Below, one piece after another: positions 51,870 through 61,307 of a DNA stretch of 64,000 nt. The translations under genes were made by a program, and so were the position numbers. The notes under the pieces were generated by a model. That model was given only the letters and a program-made list of their open reading frames with translations, was not told the DNA's origin and searched no databases. This DNA comes from Lacisediminihabitans profunda (GTDB taxonomy: Bacteria > Actinomycetota > Actinomycetes > Actinomycetales > Microbacteriaceae). The stretch's first letter is position 1. Every line of letters begins with the position of its first letter. The stretch lies in assembly GCF_008040105.1 (NCBI RefSeq), contig NZ_VRMG01000003.1, positions 124,001-188,000 of the forward strand, written 5' to 3'.

Positions 51870-53750
51870 ATGAGTGGAATGCACGGTGGCAGCCAAGTGG
51901 GCCGCATGGGAAAGCAGCGCACGCGCATCAGCGGGGGCGACGCGGATGCCCAGCGCGAGGCCAACGCGGAGGCGCCGCGCATCCCCGACCTTCTCGCACG
52001 CATAGTGCAGCTCTTCGCGCCGCACCGCCGCTCCCTCGCCATCACGGCGGTGCTCGTCGTGATCGGCGCCGCCCTCACCGTGCTGCCACCTCTTCTCACC
52101 AAGCGTGCCTTCGACTTCGGGCTCTTCCCGGCGAGTGGACGCCCCGATTTCCCCGTGCTGATCGAGATCGTCGGCCTCATGGTGCTCATCTACGTCGCCT
52201 CCGCGGCGTTGGGGGTGTGGCAGACATTCCTCACGGCCACCGTGGGCAACCGGGTCATGGGCGCGCTGCGGGTGCGGCTGTTCGGCCACCTGCAGAAGAT
52301 GGAACTCGCGTTCTTCACCCGCACCAAGACCGGCATCATCCAGTCCCGTCTGCAGAACGATGTGGGCGGCGTCGCGAGCGTTCTCACCAACACCGTCTCT
52401 AGCGTGCTCGGCAACACGGTCACCGTGATCGCCGCCTTCGTGTCGATGCTCGTGCTCTCCTGGCAGCTCACCATCGTGGCCGTGATCCTCATGCCGATCC
52501 TCGTCTTCGCCCAGCGCCGGGTGGGCCGTGTGCGCGCCAAGATCGCGACGAAGACGCAGGAGTCGCTCAGCGACATGACCGCGATCACCCAGGAGACGCT
52601 GTCGGTCTCCGGCATCCTGCTGGCCAAGAGCTTCAACCAGCAGGGCACCGAGGTCGGCCGGTACTCCAAGGAGAACGACAACCAGATCGGCCTCCAGGTG
52701 CGGGAGCAGATGAGCGGCCAGTGGTTCTTCGCCACGGTGCAGATCTTCCTCGCCATCATTCCGGCGGTGATCTACATCTGCGCGGCGTGGCTGATCCTCG
52801 GCGACGTGCCGGTGACCGCCGGCACCATAGTCGCGTTCACGACTGTTCAGGCGCGACTCATGTGGCCGCTACTCGGTCTCATGCGGGTGGCCCTCGACTT
52901 GCAGACCTCGCAGGCCCTGTTCGCGCGGATCTTCGAGTACGTCGACCTGCGTCCGGCGATCGCTGACGCCCCCAACGCCCACCCGGCGAACGCGGCGAAG
53001 CTGGGGCGGATCGAGTTCGACGACGTGGTCTTCGCCTACCCGGACGCCGGGGCAGACGCCAGGCCGACGCTCAAGGGCGTCTCGTTCGCCATCGAACCCG
53101 GCCAGTTCGCCGCCTTCGTGGGGCCGTCCGGTGCCGGCAAGACCACCGTCTCCTACCTGATTCCGCGCTTTCACGACGTGACGAGCGGACGCATCCTCTT
53201 CGCCGGAGACGACGTGCGCGAACTCGAGCAGGAGTCCCTCGTCGCCAACATCGGCATCGTGAGCCAGGAGACCTACCTCTTCCACGCGACGATCGCCGAG
53301 AACCTGCGCTACGCCAAGCCCGGCGCGAGTGACGAAGAACTGGTGTTCGCGGCCCAGGCGGCGAACATCCACGACACGATCGTGTCGTTCCCCGACGGCT
53401 ACGACACTGTCGTGGGGGAGCGTGGCTATCGACTGAGCGGCGGCGAGAAGCAGCGCATCGCGATCGCCCGGGTGCTGCTGAAAGATCCACGCGTGCTGAT
53501 CCTGGACGAGGCGACGAGCTCGCTGGACTCGATCTCCGAGCGCGTCGTTCAGGACGCCCTCGACACCGCCTCTGCCGGACGCACCACGATCGCCATCGCC
53601 CACCGGCTGTCGACGATCGTCTCGGCCGACGTCATCTTCGTCGTCGACGGCGGACGCATCGTCGAGCGCGGCTCCCACGCGGAGTTGGCCGCGGCGGGCG
53701 GGGTCTATGCGGGCCTCTATCGCGAACAGGTGTCGTCGGCCGGAGCCTGA
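51870..53750 (+). CDS. ABC exporter, fused membrane and ATPase domains (multidrug type)
   Basis: A 626-residue half-transporter. Six membrane segments occupy about residues 45-340, and the C-terminal ATPase has Walker A GPSGAGKTTVSY, Q-loop, signature LSGGEKQRIAIARVLL and Walker B VLILDEATSSLD. TACAGT (51858-51863) ends 6 bases before ATG, suggesting a leaderless mRNA. Homodimeric exporters of this type move lipids or drugs; the substrate is unknown. Confidence 0.92.
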   Translation: MSGMHGGSQVGRMGKQRTRISGGDADAQREANAEAPRIPDLLARIVQLFAPHRRSLAITAVLVVIGAALTVLPPLLTKRAFDFGLFPASGRPDFPVLIEIVGLMVLIYVASAALGVWQTFLTATVGNRVMGALRVRLFGHLQKMELAFFTRTKTGIIQSRLQNDVGGVASVLTNTVSSVLGNTVTVIAAFVSMLVLSWQLTIVAVILMPILVFAQRRVGRVRAKIATKTQESLSDMTAITQETLSVSGILLAKSFNQQGTEVGRYSKENDNQIGLQVREQMSGQWFFATVQIFLAIIPAVIYICAAWLILGDVPVTAGTIVAFTTVQARLMWPLLGLMRVALDLQTSQALFARIFEYVDLRPAIADAPNAHPANAAKLGRIEFDDVVFAYPDAGADARPTLKGVSFAIEPGQFAAFVGPSGAGKTTVSYLIPRFHDVTSGRILFAGDDVRELEQESLVANIGIVSQETYLFHATIAENLRYAKPGASDEELVFAAQAANIHDTIVSFPDGYDTVVGERGYRLSGGEKQRIAIARVLLKDPRVLILDEATSSLDSISERVVQDALDTASAGRTTIAIAHRLSTIVSADVIFVVDGGRIVERGSHAELAAAGGVYAGLYREQVSSAGA

Positions 53751-53836
53751 CCCGCGCTGCGTGTGCCGGTGTCCGCGCGGAAGCCGCCCGGCCCGACGCG
53801 TAACCGGCCGAACGCCGCTGGTAGATTGGCCGAACC

Positions 53837-55201
53837 ATGAAGTACGCAAACAGCGTCATCGACCTCGTCGGAAACACCCCCCTCGTCAAGCTCAACGTCG
53901 TCACGGCGGGGATCGCGGCGACGGTGCTGGTGAAGGTGGAATACCTCAACCCCGGCGGCTCATCCAAAGACCGCATCGCCACGCGCATCATCGACGCGGC
54001 CGAACGCGAGGGCAAGCTGAAGCCCGGCGGCACGATCGTGGAGCCGACCTCCGGTAACACGGGCATCGGGCTCGCGCTCGTCGCCCAGCAGCGCGGCTAC
54101 CGTTGCGTCTTCGTGCTGCCGGACAAGGTGGGCGAAGAGAAGCGCAACGTGCTGCTCGCCTACGGCGCCGAGGTCGTCGTCACGCCGACCGCCGTCGCGC
54201 CGGACAGCCCAGAGTCCTACTACTCGGTGTCCGATCGGCTCGCGCGGGAGATCCCCGGCGCATTCAAGCCCAACCAGTACTCGAACCTCAATGGTCCGCT
54301 CAGCCACTACGAGACCACCGGTCCGGAGATCTGGCGCGACACCGACGGCCGGGTCACCCACTTCGTCGCGGGCGTGGGAACCGGGGGCACCATCAGTGGG
54401 GTCGGGAAGTACCTCAAGGAGGTGTCGGACGGCGCCGTCACGATCATCGGAGCAGATCCGGAGGGGTCGGTCTATTCCGGCGGCACCGGGCGCCCGTACC
54501 TCGTCGAGGGCGTCGGTGAGGACTTCTGGCCCGAGGCCTACGACGCCTCCGTCGTGGACCGGATCATCGCCTCTTCCGACGCAGAATCCTTCGAGATGAC
54601 CCGTCGGCTGGCGCGCGAAGAGGGACTGCTTGTCGGCGGATCAAGCGGCATGGCGGTGGCGTCGGCGCTCAAGGCGGCGCGCGACCTTCCGGCCGAGGCG
54701 ATCATGGTCATCCTGCTTCCCGACGGAGGACGCGGCTACCTCAACAAGGTGTTCAGCGAGAAGTGGATGCAGTCGTACGGCTTCACCCAGGTCTCGGACG
54801 AGAAGACCGTCGCCGACGTGGTGAGCCACAAGACCGGTTCGCTGCCTGCGCTCGTGCACGTGCACCCGTCGGACACCGTTCGGGACGCCATCCAGATCAT
54901 GACCCAGTACGGTGTCTCTCAACTGCCGGTGCTGTCCGCGGAGCCCCCCGTCGTGATCGGTGAAGTGGTGGGCGCGATCGAGGAACGATCCCTGCTCGAG
55001 CAGGTGTTCAGCGGCGACGCGCAGATGACCGACCCGGTCGGGAAATTTATCGGTGCCCCGCTCGGTTTGATCGGTGTGCACGAATCGGTGAGCGCCGCCC
55101 GGTCGGCGTTCGGCAAGGCGGATGCCCTGCTCGTGACCGAGGACGGCAAGCCGGTGGCCGTGGTCACCCGGCACGACCTGCTCACCTTCCTCTCCGACTG
55201 A
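53837..55201 (+). CDS. cbs: Cystathionine beta-synthase
   Basis: A 454-residue PLP enzyme that joins serine and homocysteine. The catalytic domain has the Schiff-base Lys44 in GGSSKDRIATR and the PLP phosphate loop EPTSGNTGIGLA; the C-terminal 110 residues are a pair of CBS domains, which often bind adenosyl ligands. It is followed 31 bases later by the cystathionine gamma-synthase gene. Confidence 0.93.
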   Translation: MKYANSVIDLVGNTPLVKLNVVTAGIAATVLVKVEYLNPGGSSKDRIATRIIDAAEREGKLKPGGTIVEPTSGNTGIGLALVAQQRGYRCVFVLPDKVGEEKRNVLLAYGAEVVVTPTAVAPDSPESYYSVSDRLAREIPGAFKPNQYSNLNGPLSHYETTGPEIWRDTDGRVTHFVAGVGTGGTISGVGKYLKEVSDGAVTIIGADPEGSVYSGGTGRPYLVEGVGEDFWPEAYDASVVDRIIASSDAESFEMTRRLAREEGLLVGGSSGMAVASALKAARDLPAEAIMVILLPDGGRGYLNKVFSEKWMQSYGFTQVSDEKTVADVVSHKTGSLPALVHVHPSDTVRDAIQIMTQYGVSQLPVLSAEPPVVIGEVVGAIEERSLLEQVFSGDAQMTDPVGKFIGAPLGLIGVHESVSAARSAFGKADALLVTEDGKPVAVVTRHDLLTFLSD

Positions 55202-55232
55202 CCAACTCGTCCCTCCCCCAGAAAAGAACCCC

Positions 55233-56390
55233 GTGCCAGAACCGCTCGATTTCTCCACCCGCGCCATCCACGTCGGTCAGGAGTTCGACCCGACCACGGG
55301 CTCGGTGATCCCGCCGATCTATCAGACCTCCACCTTCGTGCAGGACGGCATCGGCGGCCTTCGGAACGGCTACGAGTACACCCGCGGCGGCAACCCCACG
55401 CGCACCTCGCTCGAGACGCTGATCGCGAACCTCGAGGGTGGATCCCACGGGTTCAGCTTCGCGTCGGGTCTCGCCGGGGAAGACACGCTCTTGCGTGCGC
55501 TCCTGCGCCCGGGCGACCACGTCGTGATGGGCAATGACGTCTATGGGGGCACGCACCGTCTCGTCAATCGCGTGTTCGTGCCCTGGGGTGTGCACCTCGA
55601 TTCGGTCGAGATGACCGACCTCGACGCCGTGCGTGCGGCGATGACCCCCGCGACGAAGGTGCTCTGGCTCGAGACGCCGAGCAACCCCTTGATGAAGATC
55701 AGCGACATCGCCGCCCTCGTGGAGATCGGCCATGCGGCCGGAGTGCTCGTGGTCGTCGACAACACCTTCGCGTCCCCCTACCTGCAGAATCCGCTCGCGT
55801 TCGGCGCCGACATCGTCACCCACTCGACCACGAAGTACCTCGGCGGTCACTCCGATGTGCTCGGCGGCGCCGTGGTGATCAACGACGACGAGCTGGCCGA
55901 GAAGGTGCGCTTCCTGCAGTTCGCCGTGGGGCCGGTCTCCGGGCCGATGGATGCCTGGCTCACCGTGCGCGGGATCAAGACCCTCGCGGTGCGAGTGGAG
56001 CGCCACTCCTCGAACGCCCAGGCCATCGCCGAGGCGCTGGTGGGGCATCCCGCCGTGGGACGCGTGTTCTATCCTGGCCTGCCCGACCACCCGGGACACG
56101 AGCTCGCCGCGCGCCAGATGCGTGGCTTCGGCGGGATGATCTCGCTCGCGCTCACCGGCGGTGCCGCCGTCGCGCGCACGTTCGCCGAATCCACCGAGCT
56201 GTTCCAGCTCGCGGAGTCGCTCGGCGGTGTCGAGTCGCTCATCGGGTACCCCTCGGAGATGACCCACGCGTCCGTCAAGGGCACCTCTCTCGAGGTCGCG
56301 GATAACATCGTGCGGCTGTCGGTGGGCATCGAAGGGGTCGACGATCTCGTCGGGGACGTGCTCGCCGCCCTGGACCGCGCCGCCGCCTGA
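55233..56390 (+). CDS. metB: Cystathionine gamma-synthase (transsulfuration family)
   Basis: A 385-residue PLP enzyme. The active-site Lys201 lies in HSTTKYLGGHSD, with the TRGGNPTR and FASGLAGEDTLL segments. It could be a cystathionine gamma-synthase or a gamma-lyase; next to a beta-synthase gene a lyase role (reverse transsulfuration) is also possible. GTG 55233 follows AAAAGAA. Confidence 0.88.
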   Translation: MPEPLDFSTRAIHVGQEFDPTTGSVIPPIYQTSTFVQDGIGGLRNGYEYTRGGNPTRTSLETLIANLEGGSHGFSFASGLAGEDTLLRALLRPGDHVVMGNDVYGGTHRLVNRVFVPWGVHLDSVEMTDLDAVRAAMTPATKVLWLETPSNPLMKISDIAALVEIGHAAGVLVVVDNTFASPYLQNPLAFGADIVTHSTTKYLGGHSDVLGGAVVINDDELAEKVRFLQFAVGPVSGPMDAWLTVRGIKTLAVRVERHSSNAQAIAEALVGHPAVGRVFYPGLPDHPGHELAARQMRGFGGMISLALTGGAAVARTFAESTELFQLAESLGGVESLIGYPSEMTHASVKGTSLEVADNIVRLSVGIEGVDDLVGDVLAALDRAAA

Positions 56391-56430
56391 TCCCGGCCGC
56401 CGCCACCCCGGCCGCCGTCCCGGCGACCAA

Positions 56431-56514
56431 TTGTTCCCGTTTGTCGTGTCCGGGCCGGCTCGACGCGGCACAGTGTCGACAAACGGGCACATTCGCGGGA
56501 CGGGCGCGTCGAAC
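56431..56514. repeat. Inverted-repeat element after metB, related to the malE-malF repeat
   Basis: The arms ttgttcccgtttgtcg (56431-56446) and cgacaaacgggcacat (56477-56492) pair with two mismatches, and a further tcgaacgggcac follows near 56509. The element shares cgggcac and tcgaacgggcac with the perfect hairpin at 2623-2660, suggesting the same dispersed repeat family. Confidence 0.55.
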
Positions 56515-56610
56515 GGGCACGCGCCGGCGGGGAGGCAGCGAGCTCAGGCGGTAACTGGTGGCACGCTGTCCGTTTATCGCTAGCCGCTCCGACGCTGCCG
56601 CTGCGACGAT

Positions 56611-56631
56611 TGAGTCATGGCGATTGACTCA
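56611..56631. promoter_or_regulatory. TGAGTCA-N7-TGACTCA palindrome ending at the APC permease start
   Basis: The arms tgagtca (56611-56617) and tgactca (56625-56631) are perfectly complementary; the second includes the A of ATG 56631. No Shine-Dalgarno is visible. It can be an operator or an mRNA hairpin masking the start. A five-codon ATG-TGA reading frame (56617-56634) overlaps the real start. Confidence 0.5.
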
Positions 56632-57908
56632 TGACGACAGAGGCGACCAAGCGCACCGGCGTGCCGCACGCCGGCACGGTCGGTCTCCTCCAGGGCTCCG
56701 CGCTCTACATCGCCGCAGTGCTGGGCACCGGCATCCTCGTGCTCCCGTCTCTGGCGGCGAGCACCGCCGGGCCGGCGTCCATCGTGGCGGTTCTCGCCGT
56801 GCTGCTGCTGTCGATTCCGCTCGCCGGCACCTTCGCCGCGCTCGCGGCCAGATATCCGGATGCCGGGGGCGTGGCCACCTTTGTGCGCCTCGCCCTCGGC
56901 AGGACACCGGCGCGGATGGCCGGCTACTTCTTCTTTTTCGGTGTCTGCGTCGGGTCTCCGGTCGTGGCTGTGCTCGGCGCCTCCTATGTCGTCGCGATCT
57001 TCGGTGGCCCGCGCTGGGCCGTCATCGTGGGCGCCGTCCTGATCCTGATTCCCCCGCTGGTGTCGAACGCCTACGGCCTGCGGGTGTCGGGGGCAGTGCA
57101 GCTCGTGCTCACCGGCGCCCTCGTCGCGATCGTGATCGGGGTCGTGGCGGTGTCGGCTCCCGCCTCAAGAGCTCAGAACTTCACTCCGTTCCTGCCCCAT
57201 GGCTGGCCGGGGGTGGGGGCGGCCATCAGCCTCTTCGTCTGGGCGTTCGCCGGCTGGGAGGCGGTCACCCACATCGCCGGGGAGTTCCGCAATCCTCGCC
57301 GCACCATCCCGCTCGCCACCGCCATCGCGATCGCCGCGGTGGGAGCGGCCTACCTTTCCCTGCAGGCGGTGACGGTTTCCGTGCTCGGCAGCGAGGCCGG
57401 CGCCGGCCCGGTGCCGCTGCTCGACCTCGTCGCACGGACCGCGCCCGGTGTCGGCCCCGCCTTCGTCGCCGTCGTCGCGGCCGTCGTGTCGCTCGGCGTG
57501 CTCAACACCTATCTGGGCGCCTTCGCCAAGCTCGGCGCGTCACTCGGTCGTGACGGCGACCTGCCCGGCTGGCTCGCCAGGGGAGTGGAATCCGGCGGGA
57601 TCCCCCGGCGCAGCCTCGCCGTCGTCGGTGCGCTCGCGTTCGTCTATCTCGCCGCACTCGTGGCGAGCGGTCTGTCGCTGCAGCCGTTCATCCTCATCCA
57701 CACCAGCTGCATGGTGGCGGTCTACGCCCTCGGCATGGCGGCCGCGGTGAGGCTCCTCGAGCGCTGGTCCGCCGGCTGGTGGCTTGCCGTCGTCTCCTGC
57801 GTTCTCGTGCTCGGCCTGCTCGTGCTCGCCGGCAGTCACCTGCTCATCCCGGGTATTCTCGCCGTTGCGGCCATCGTGGTCGGACTCGCCACAAGGAGAC
57901 GATCATGA
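56631..57908 (+). CDS. APC-family amino acid permease
   Basis: A 425-residue transporter with about twelve membrane segments, starting with the APC motif GLLQGSALYIAAVLGTGILVLP and containing FVWAFAGWEAVTHIAGEFRN. It would import an amino acid or related amine. It overlaps the cyclase gene by 4 bases, so substrate and enzyme are probably linked. Confidence 0.9.
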   Translation: MTTEATKRTGVPHAGTVGLLQGSALYIAAVLGTGILVLPSLAASTAGPASIVAVLAVLLLSIPLAGTFAALAARYPDAGGVATFVRLALGRTPARMAGYFFFFGVCVGSPVVAVLGASYVVAIFGGPRWAVIVGAVLILIPPLVSNAYGLRVSGAVQLVLTGALVAIVIGVVAVSAPASRAQNFTPFLPHGWPGVGAAISLFVWAFAGWEAVTHIAGEFRNPRRTIPLATAIAIAAVGAAYLSLQAVTVSVLGSEAGAGPVPLLDLVARTAPGVGPAFVAVVAAVVSLGVLNTYLGAFAKLGASLGRDGDLPGWLARGVESGGIPRRSLAVVGALAFVYLAALVASGLSLQPFILIHTSCMVAVYALGMAAAVRLLERWSAGWWLAVVSCVLVLGLLVLAGSHLLIPGILAVAAIVVGLATRRRS

Positions 57909-58804
57909 CCGAGTACCGCGCCCACTTCGACGCGCGAGTCGAGTTCGCCAACGGCGGCGGCCTCAGCGCCGAGGGCTTCAGGATCGACCTCCCGACCCCG
58001 GACGTCACCGAGGCGGATGTCGCCCGGCTCTTCGTGCGCCACCTGGGCCTCGCCCTGGTCTCGAGGGTCTCCATCTCGAACCTCGTGATCGCCGAGGAGC
58101 AGCACCGGGGAACCCGCGGAATCGAGTCGCCGCCAGCCTCTCGTGGCCGGCTCGTGGACCTGAGCCACACCATCCGCGCTGGGCTCGTCACCTATCCCGG
58201 ACTGCCGGCCCCCGTCATCACCCCGCATCTCACGCGCGAGCAGTCGATCGAAAAGTACGCGCCCGGTACCCAGTTCGCGATGGATGTCATCACCATGATC
58301 GGCAACACCGGCACCTACCTCGACAGTCCGTTCCATCGGTTCGACGGAGGAAACGACCTGGCCGATCTCGACCTCGCGACCCTCGTCGACCAGCCCGCGG
58401 AAGTATTCCATTTGCAGGATGTATCGGAGCGAGGCATTCCCGCCGAGGTGTTCCTCGACCGTGACCTCGCCGGCAAGGCGGTCCTGCTGCACACCGGCTG
58501 GAGCTCGCTCTTCGGGACGCCCGGCTATGCGACCGGCGCGCCCTTCCTCACCGCCGAGGGTGCACGCGCCCTGGCCGAGGCGGGGGTCACGCTGGTCGGC
58601 ATCGACTCGCTCAACATCGACGACACCGAGGCTGGGGGCGAGCGCCCGGCGCACACCACGCTGCTCGGTTCCGGCATCCACGTCGTCGAGCACCTCACCA
58701 ACCTCGCGGCGCTGCCGCCCTCTGGCAGCACCGTTACGGCGGTGCCACCGAAGATCGAGGGGTTCGGCACGTTCCCCGTGCGGGTCTTCGCGCACCTGCC
58801 GTAA
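57905..58804 (+). CDS. Cyclase-family hydrolase with an altered metal motif
   Basis: A 299-residue protein of the kynurenine formamidase/cyclase family. Residues 1-70 form an N-terminal extension absent in the basic family; the cyclase domain begins at RLVDLSHTIRAGLVTYPGLP. The metal motif HxGTHxDxPxH is replaced by NTGTYLDSPFH at 134-144: the first and second His are Asn134 and Tyr138, while Asp140 and His144 remain. The later HxxxH-like part (AHTTLLGSGIHVVEHL) is intact. It is coupled (ATGA) to the APC permease. The substrate is unknown; isatin or kynurenine-type amides are possible. Confidence 0.85.
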   Translation: MTEYRAHFDARVEFANGGGLSAEGFRIDLPTPDVTEADVARLFVRHLGLALVSRVSISNLVIAEEQHRGTRGIESPPASRGRLVDLSHTIRAGLVTYPGLPAPVITPHLTREQSIEKYAPGTQFAMDVITMIGNTGTYLDSPFHRFDGGNDLADLDLATLVDQPAEVFHLQDVSERGIPAEVFLDRDLAGKAVLLHTGWSSLFGTPGYATGAPFLTAEGARALAEAGVTLVGIDSLNIDDTEAGGERPAHTTLLGSGIHVVEHLTNLAALPPSGSTVTAVPPKIEGFGTFPVRVFAHLP

Positions 58805-58868
58805 CGAGGCGCTGACCCGATCTCGGCCCCGTCCCGCGTGGGCCATAATGGTCTTCGTTGTACGTGAA

Positions 58869-58884
58869 ATGTGATCGTACACAT
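58869..58884. promoter_or_regulatory. LacI operator upstream of the 58914 regulator gene
   Basis: atgtgatcgtacacat has palindromic arms ATGTG/CACAT and lies 30 bases before the lacI start. It matches the site at 61333-61348 before mmsA at 14 of 16 positions. Confidence 0.75.
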
Positions 58885-58913
58885 CACACGTCGACGAAGC
58901 CGGACGATCTCTC

Positions 58914-59927
58914 ATGGAACCAGACAAGGTTCGCGCCCCGAACATTCGGGATGTGGCACGTCTTGCCGGCGTGTCGTACCAGACCGTCTCCCGGGTTCTC
59001 AACAACTCGGAAAGCATCAAGGACACCACCAAGCAGCGCGTCCTCGAGGTGATCGCGCAGGTCGGCTATCGACCGAATCAGGCGGCTCGAGCGCTCGTGA
59101 CGAGTCGCACCCGCACGATCGGCGTGCTCACCTCGCAGACCGCGCACTACGGTCCGACCACGAGCCTGCACGCCATCGAGGAGGCCGCGCGCGAGGCCGG
59201 CTACCTGATCAGCACCACGAGCCTGGCCACGAGCGATCACGCCGCGATCGTGGACCGACTCGAACATCTCATGCGCCAGGCCGTCGAGGGGCTCGTCGTG
59301 ATCGCTCCGCAGGTTCGCGTCTTCGACGCCATCCGTCAGCTCGAGATCAGCGTGCCCCTCGTGACCCTCGACTCCACTCGGCGGGACGATCACCGCAGCC
59401 TCTCGGTGGACCAGATCGCCGGTGCGCGAATGGCCACCCGCCATCTGATCGATCTCGGGCATCGCGAGATCGTGCACCTCTCGGGTCCCCAGGACTGGAT
59501 CGAGGCCGAGGCGCGGATGACCGGCTTCCTCCGCGAGGTGGACGACGCCGACCTCACGACCCACCCCCCGATCCTCGGCGACTGGACGGCGGACTTCGGG
59601 CACCACGTCGGCCGCGAGCTCCTGCGCTATCGGGACTTCACCGCGGTGTTCGCGGCGAACGACCAGATGGCCCTCGGCCTGATCCACGCCTTCCGGGACG
59701 CCGGTCTCGACGTGCCGGGCGATGTGAGCGTCGTCGGCTTCGACGACATTCCGGAGGCGGCACACTACTGGCCGCCGCTCACGACGGTACGCCAGGATTT
59801 CGCTGAAATCGGCCGCCGATCGGTCGGGATGCTGCTGGCCGAACTCCGGGGCGAAGTGGAGTCCAGCCACGAGCAGGTCAGGCCCGAACTCATCGTTCGA
59901 AAATCGACAGCGCCGCCCCGAATTTAG
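58914..59927 (+). CDS. LacI-family transcriptional regulator
   Basis: A 337-residue repressor with the N-terminal motif NIRDVARLAGVSYQTVSRVLNN and a sugar-binding core. It probably binds the near-identical palindromes at 58869-58884 and 61333-61348, controlling itself and the downstream mmsAB transporter. Ligand unknown; the transporter type points to a pentose or hexose. Confidence 0.93.
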   Translation: MEPDKVRAPNIRDVARLAGVSYQTVSRVLNNSESIKDTTKQRVLEVIAQVGYRPNQAARALVTSRTRTIGVLTSQTAHYGPTTSLHAIEEAAREAGYLISTTSLATSDHAAIVDRLEHLMRQAVEGLVVIAPQVRVFDAIRQLEISVPLVTLDSTRRDDHRSLSVDQIAGARMATRHLIDLGHREIVHLSGPQDWIEAEARMTGFLREVDDADLTTHPPILGDWTADFGHHVGRELLRYRDFTAVFAANDQMALGLIHAFRDAGLDVPGDVSVVGFDDIPEAAHYWPPLTTVRQDFAEIGRRSVGMLLAELRGEVESSHEQVRPELIVRKSTAPPRI

Positions 59928-59962
59928 GCTCGGAACGATGTTAGCGATCACATTTTGATTTC

Positions 59963-59990
59963 GAAGTTGCGTTAACTTCTTGACGACAAG
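59963..59990. promoter_or_regulatory. Palindromes upstream of the ROK gene
   Basis: gaagttgcgttaacttc (59963-59979) has 6-base arms, and cttgacgacaag (59979-59990) has the arms CTTG/CAAG and recurs without change at 61233-61244. The second is likely the ROK operator; TTGACG in it also resembles a -35 hexamer. Confidence 0.6.
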
Positions 59991-60014
59991 GGTTTCTTGC
60001 TGCACTCTCGAGGA

Positions 60015-61205
60015 ATGCCTGCATCGCCGCATCCGGTTTCCAGGGGCGCTCGCAACCCCGGGTCCCAGACGGCTCTGCGCGAACTGAATCAGCAGCGCAT
60101 CATCGACGCCCTCCTCGGCGGTGGTCCATCGACCCAGGCCGAGCTCGCCAGGCAGACCGGCCTGTCCACGGCGACCGTGTCGAACATCATCAAGAACATG
60201 GCCCACTCCGGGATTGTGGCGACGGAGCCCACCACGAGTTCCGGGCGCCGTGCCCTCCTCGTGCGACTCATCAGCAATGGTGCAGTCGCGGTGGGGATCG
60301 ACTTCGGCCGTCGGCACCTCAGGATCGTGATCGTCACGCTGGGCCACGTCGTGGTCGACGAGGTGTACGTGGAACTGCCGCCCGGCCATCGGGCGGAGGA
60401 GGGCATCGACCGCGCCACCGAACTGCTGGCGGGAATGCTCGAGCGGCACGCGATCGCCCCCTCGTCGGTGTTGGGCGTGGGCGTGGGCATTCCCGGCCCC
60501 ATCGACCAGCGAACCAACACCGTGGTTCAAGGTGCCATCCTGCCCGAGTGGGAGGGCATCCACCTGCCGGACCTCGAGAAACGCCTGCATTTTCCGGTGG
60601 TTTTCGATAACGACGCCAATCTCGGCGCCCTCGCCGAGGTGACCTGGGGCCCGCACAACTCGGTGGAAAATCTCGCCTTCGTGAAGGTCGGGAGCGGCAT
60701 CGGTGCCGGCCTGATCCTCAACGGTCGGCCGTACTACGGCAGCATTGGCATCACCGGCGAGATCGGCCACGAGACCATTGTCGACAACGGCCTCGTCTGC
60801 CACTGCGGCAATCGGGGCTGTCTCGAGACCGTTGCGTCCACGTCCGTGATGATGCAACTGCTCAGCAGAGGCGGTGCCGCTACCGTGACGACGGCCGACA
60901 TCGTGCAGAACGCGCTCGGCGGCGACCCAGCAACACTGAGAGTGCTGGATGACTCGGGAGTCGCCATCGGTCGGGCGCTCGCGAGCATTGCCAACCTGAT
61001 CAACCCGCAGGTGATCGTCATCGGGGGGCCGCTGGCCGGTCTGGGCGAGATCCTCCTGGAACCGGTCCAGCGCGGCCTCCGCCGTCATGCCGTGCCGAGC
61101 GTCGGTGCGGCGACGACGATCGTAATGTCCGCACTCGGCGATCGCGCGGAGGTGCTCGGCGCGGCCTCACTCGTGCTCCAGCCATCCGGATTGCGCCAAA
61201 ACTGA
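60015..61205 (+). CDS. ROK-family transcriptional repressor
   Basis: A 396-residue regulator. The N-terminal winged helix (LNQQRIIDALLGGGPSTQAELARQTGLSTAT) precedes a sugar-kinase-like domain with GVGVGIPGPID, the DNDAN motif and the zinc-type CHCGNRGCLE block. NagC/XylR-type proteins of this kind repress sugar operons and release DNA on sugar binding. ATG 60015 is chosen; TTG 59997 is possible. Confidence 0.9.
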   Translation: MPASPHPVSRGARNPGSQTALRELNQQRIIDALLGGGPSTQAELARQTGLSTATVSNIIKNMAHSGIVATEPTTSSGRRALLVRLISNGAVAVGIDFGRRHLRIVIVTLGHVVVDEVYVELPPGHRAEEGIDRATELLAGMLERHAIAPSSVLGVGVGIPGPIDQRTNTVVQGAILPEWEGIHLPDLEKRLHFPVVFDNDANLGALAEVTWGPHNSVENLAFVKVGSGIGAGLILNGRPYYGSIGITGEIGHETIVDNGLVCHCGNRGCLETVASTSVMMQLLSRGGAATVTTADIVQNALGGDPATLRVLDDSGVAIGRALASIANLINPQVIVIGGPLAGLGEILLEPVQRGLRRHAVPSVGAATTIVMSALGDRAEVLGAASLVLQPSGLRQN

Positions 61206-61219
61206 GTCGTTACGGACTT

Positions 61220-61265
61220 GTTGTGTTCACAACTTGACGACAAGACCGTTCTCGGGGTTTAGTCT
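61220..61265 (+). promoter_or_regulatory. mmsA promoter with ROK-type operator at -35
   Basis: TTGACG (61234-61239) and TTTAGT (61258-61263) with 18 bases between form the likely promoter. The palindrome cttgacgacaag (61233-61244), identical to that before the ROK gene, covers the -35 box. A second palindrome gttgtgttcacaac (61220-61233) lies next to it. Confidence 0.6.
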
Positions 61266-61307
61266 GTTAGCGGGCAAAATTCAGCCCTGATGACAAGGGA
61301 GTCCTAC

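Noticed and set aside
56617-56634. Five-codon ORF ending over the APC permease start
   Set aside because: No RBS; it is more simply explained by the palindrome that spans the start.
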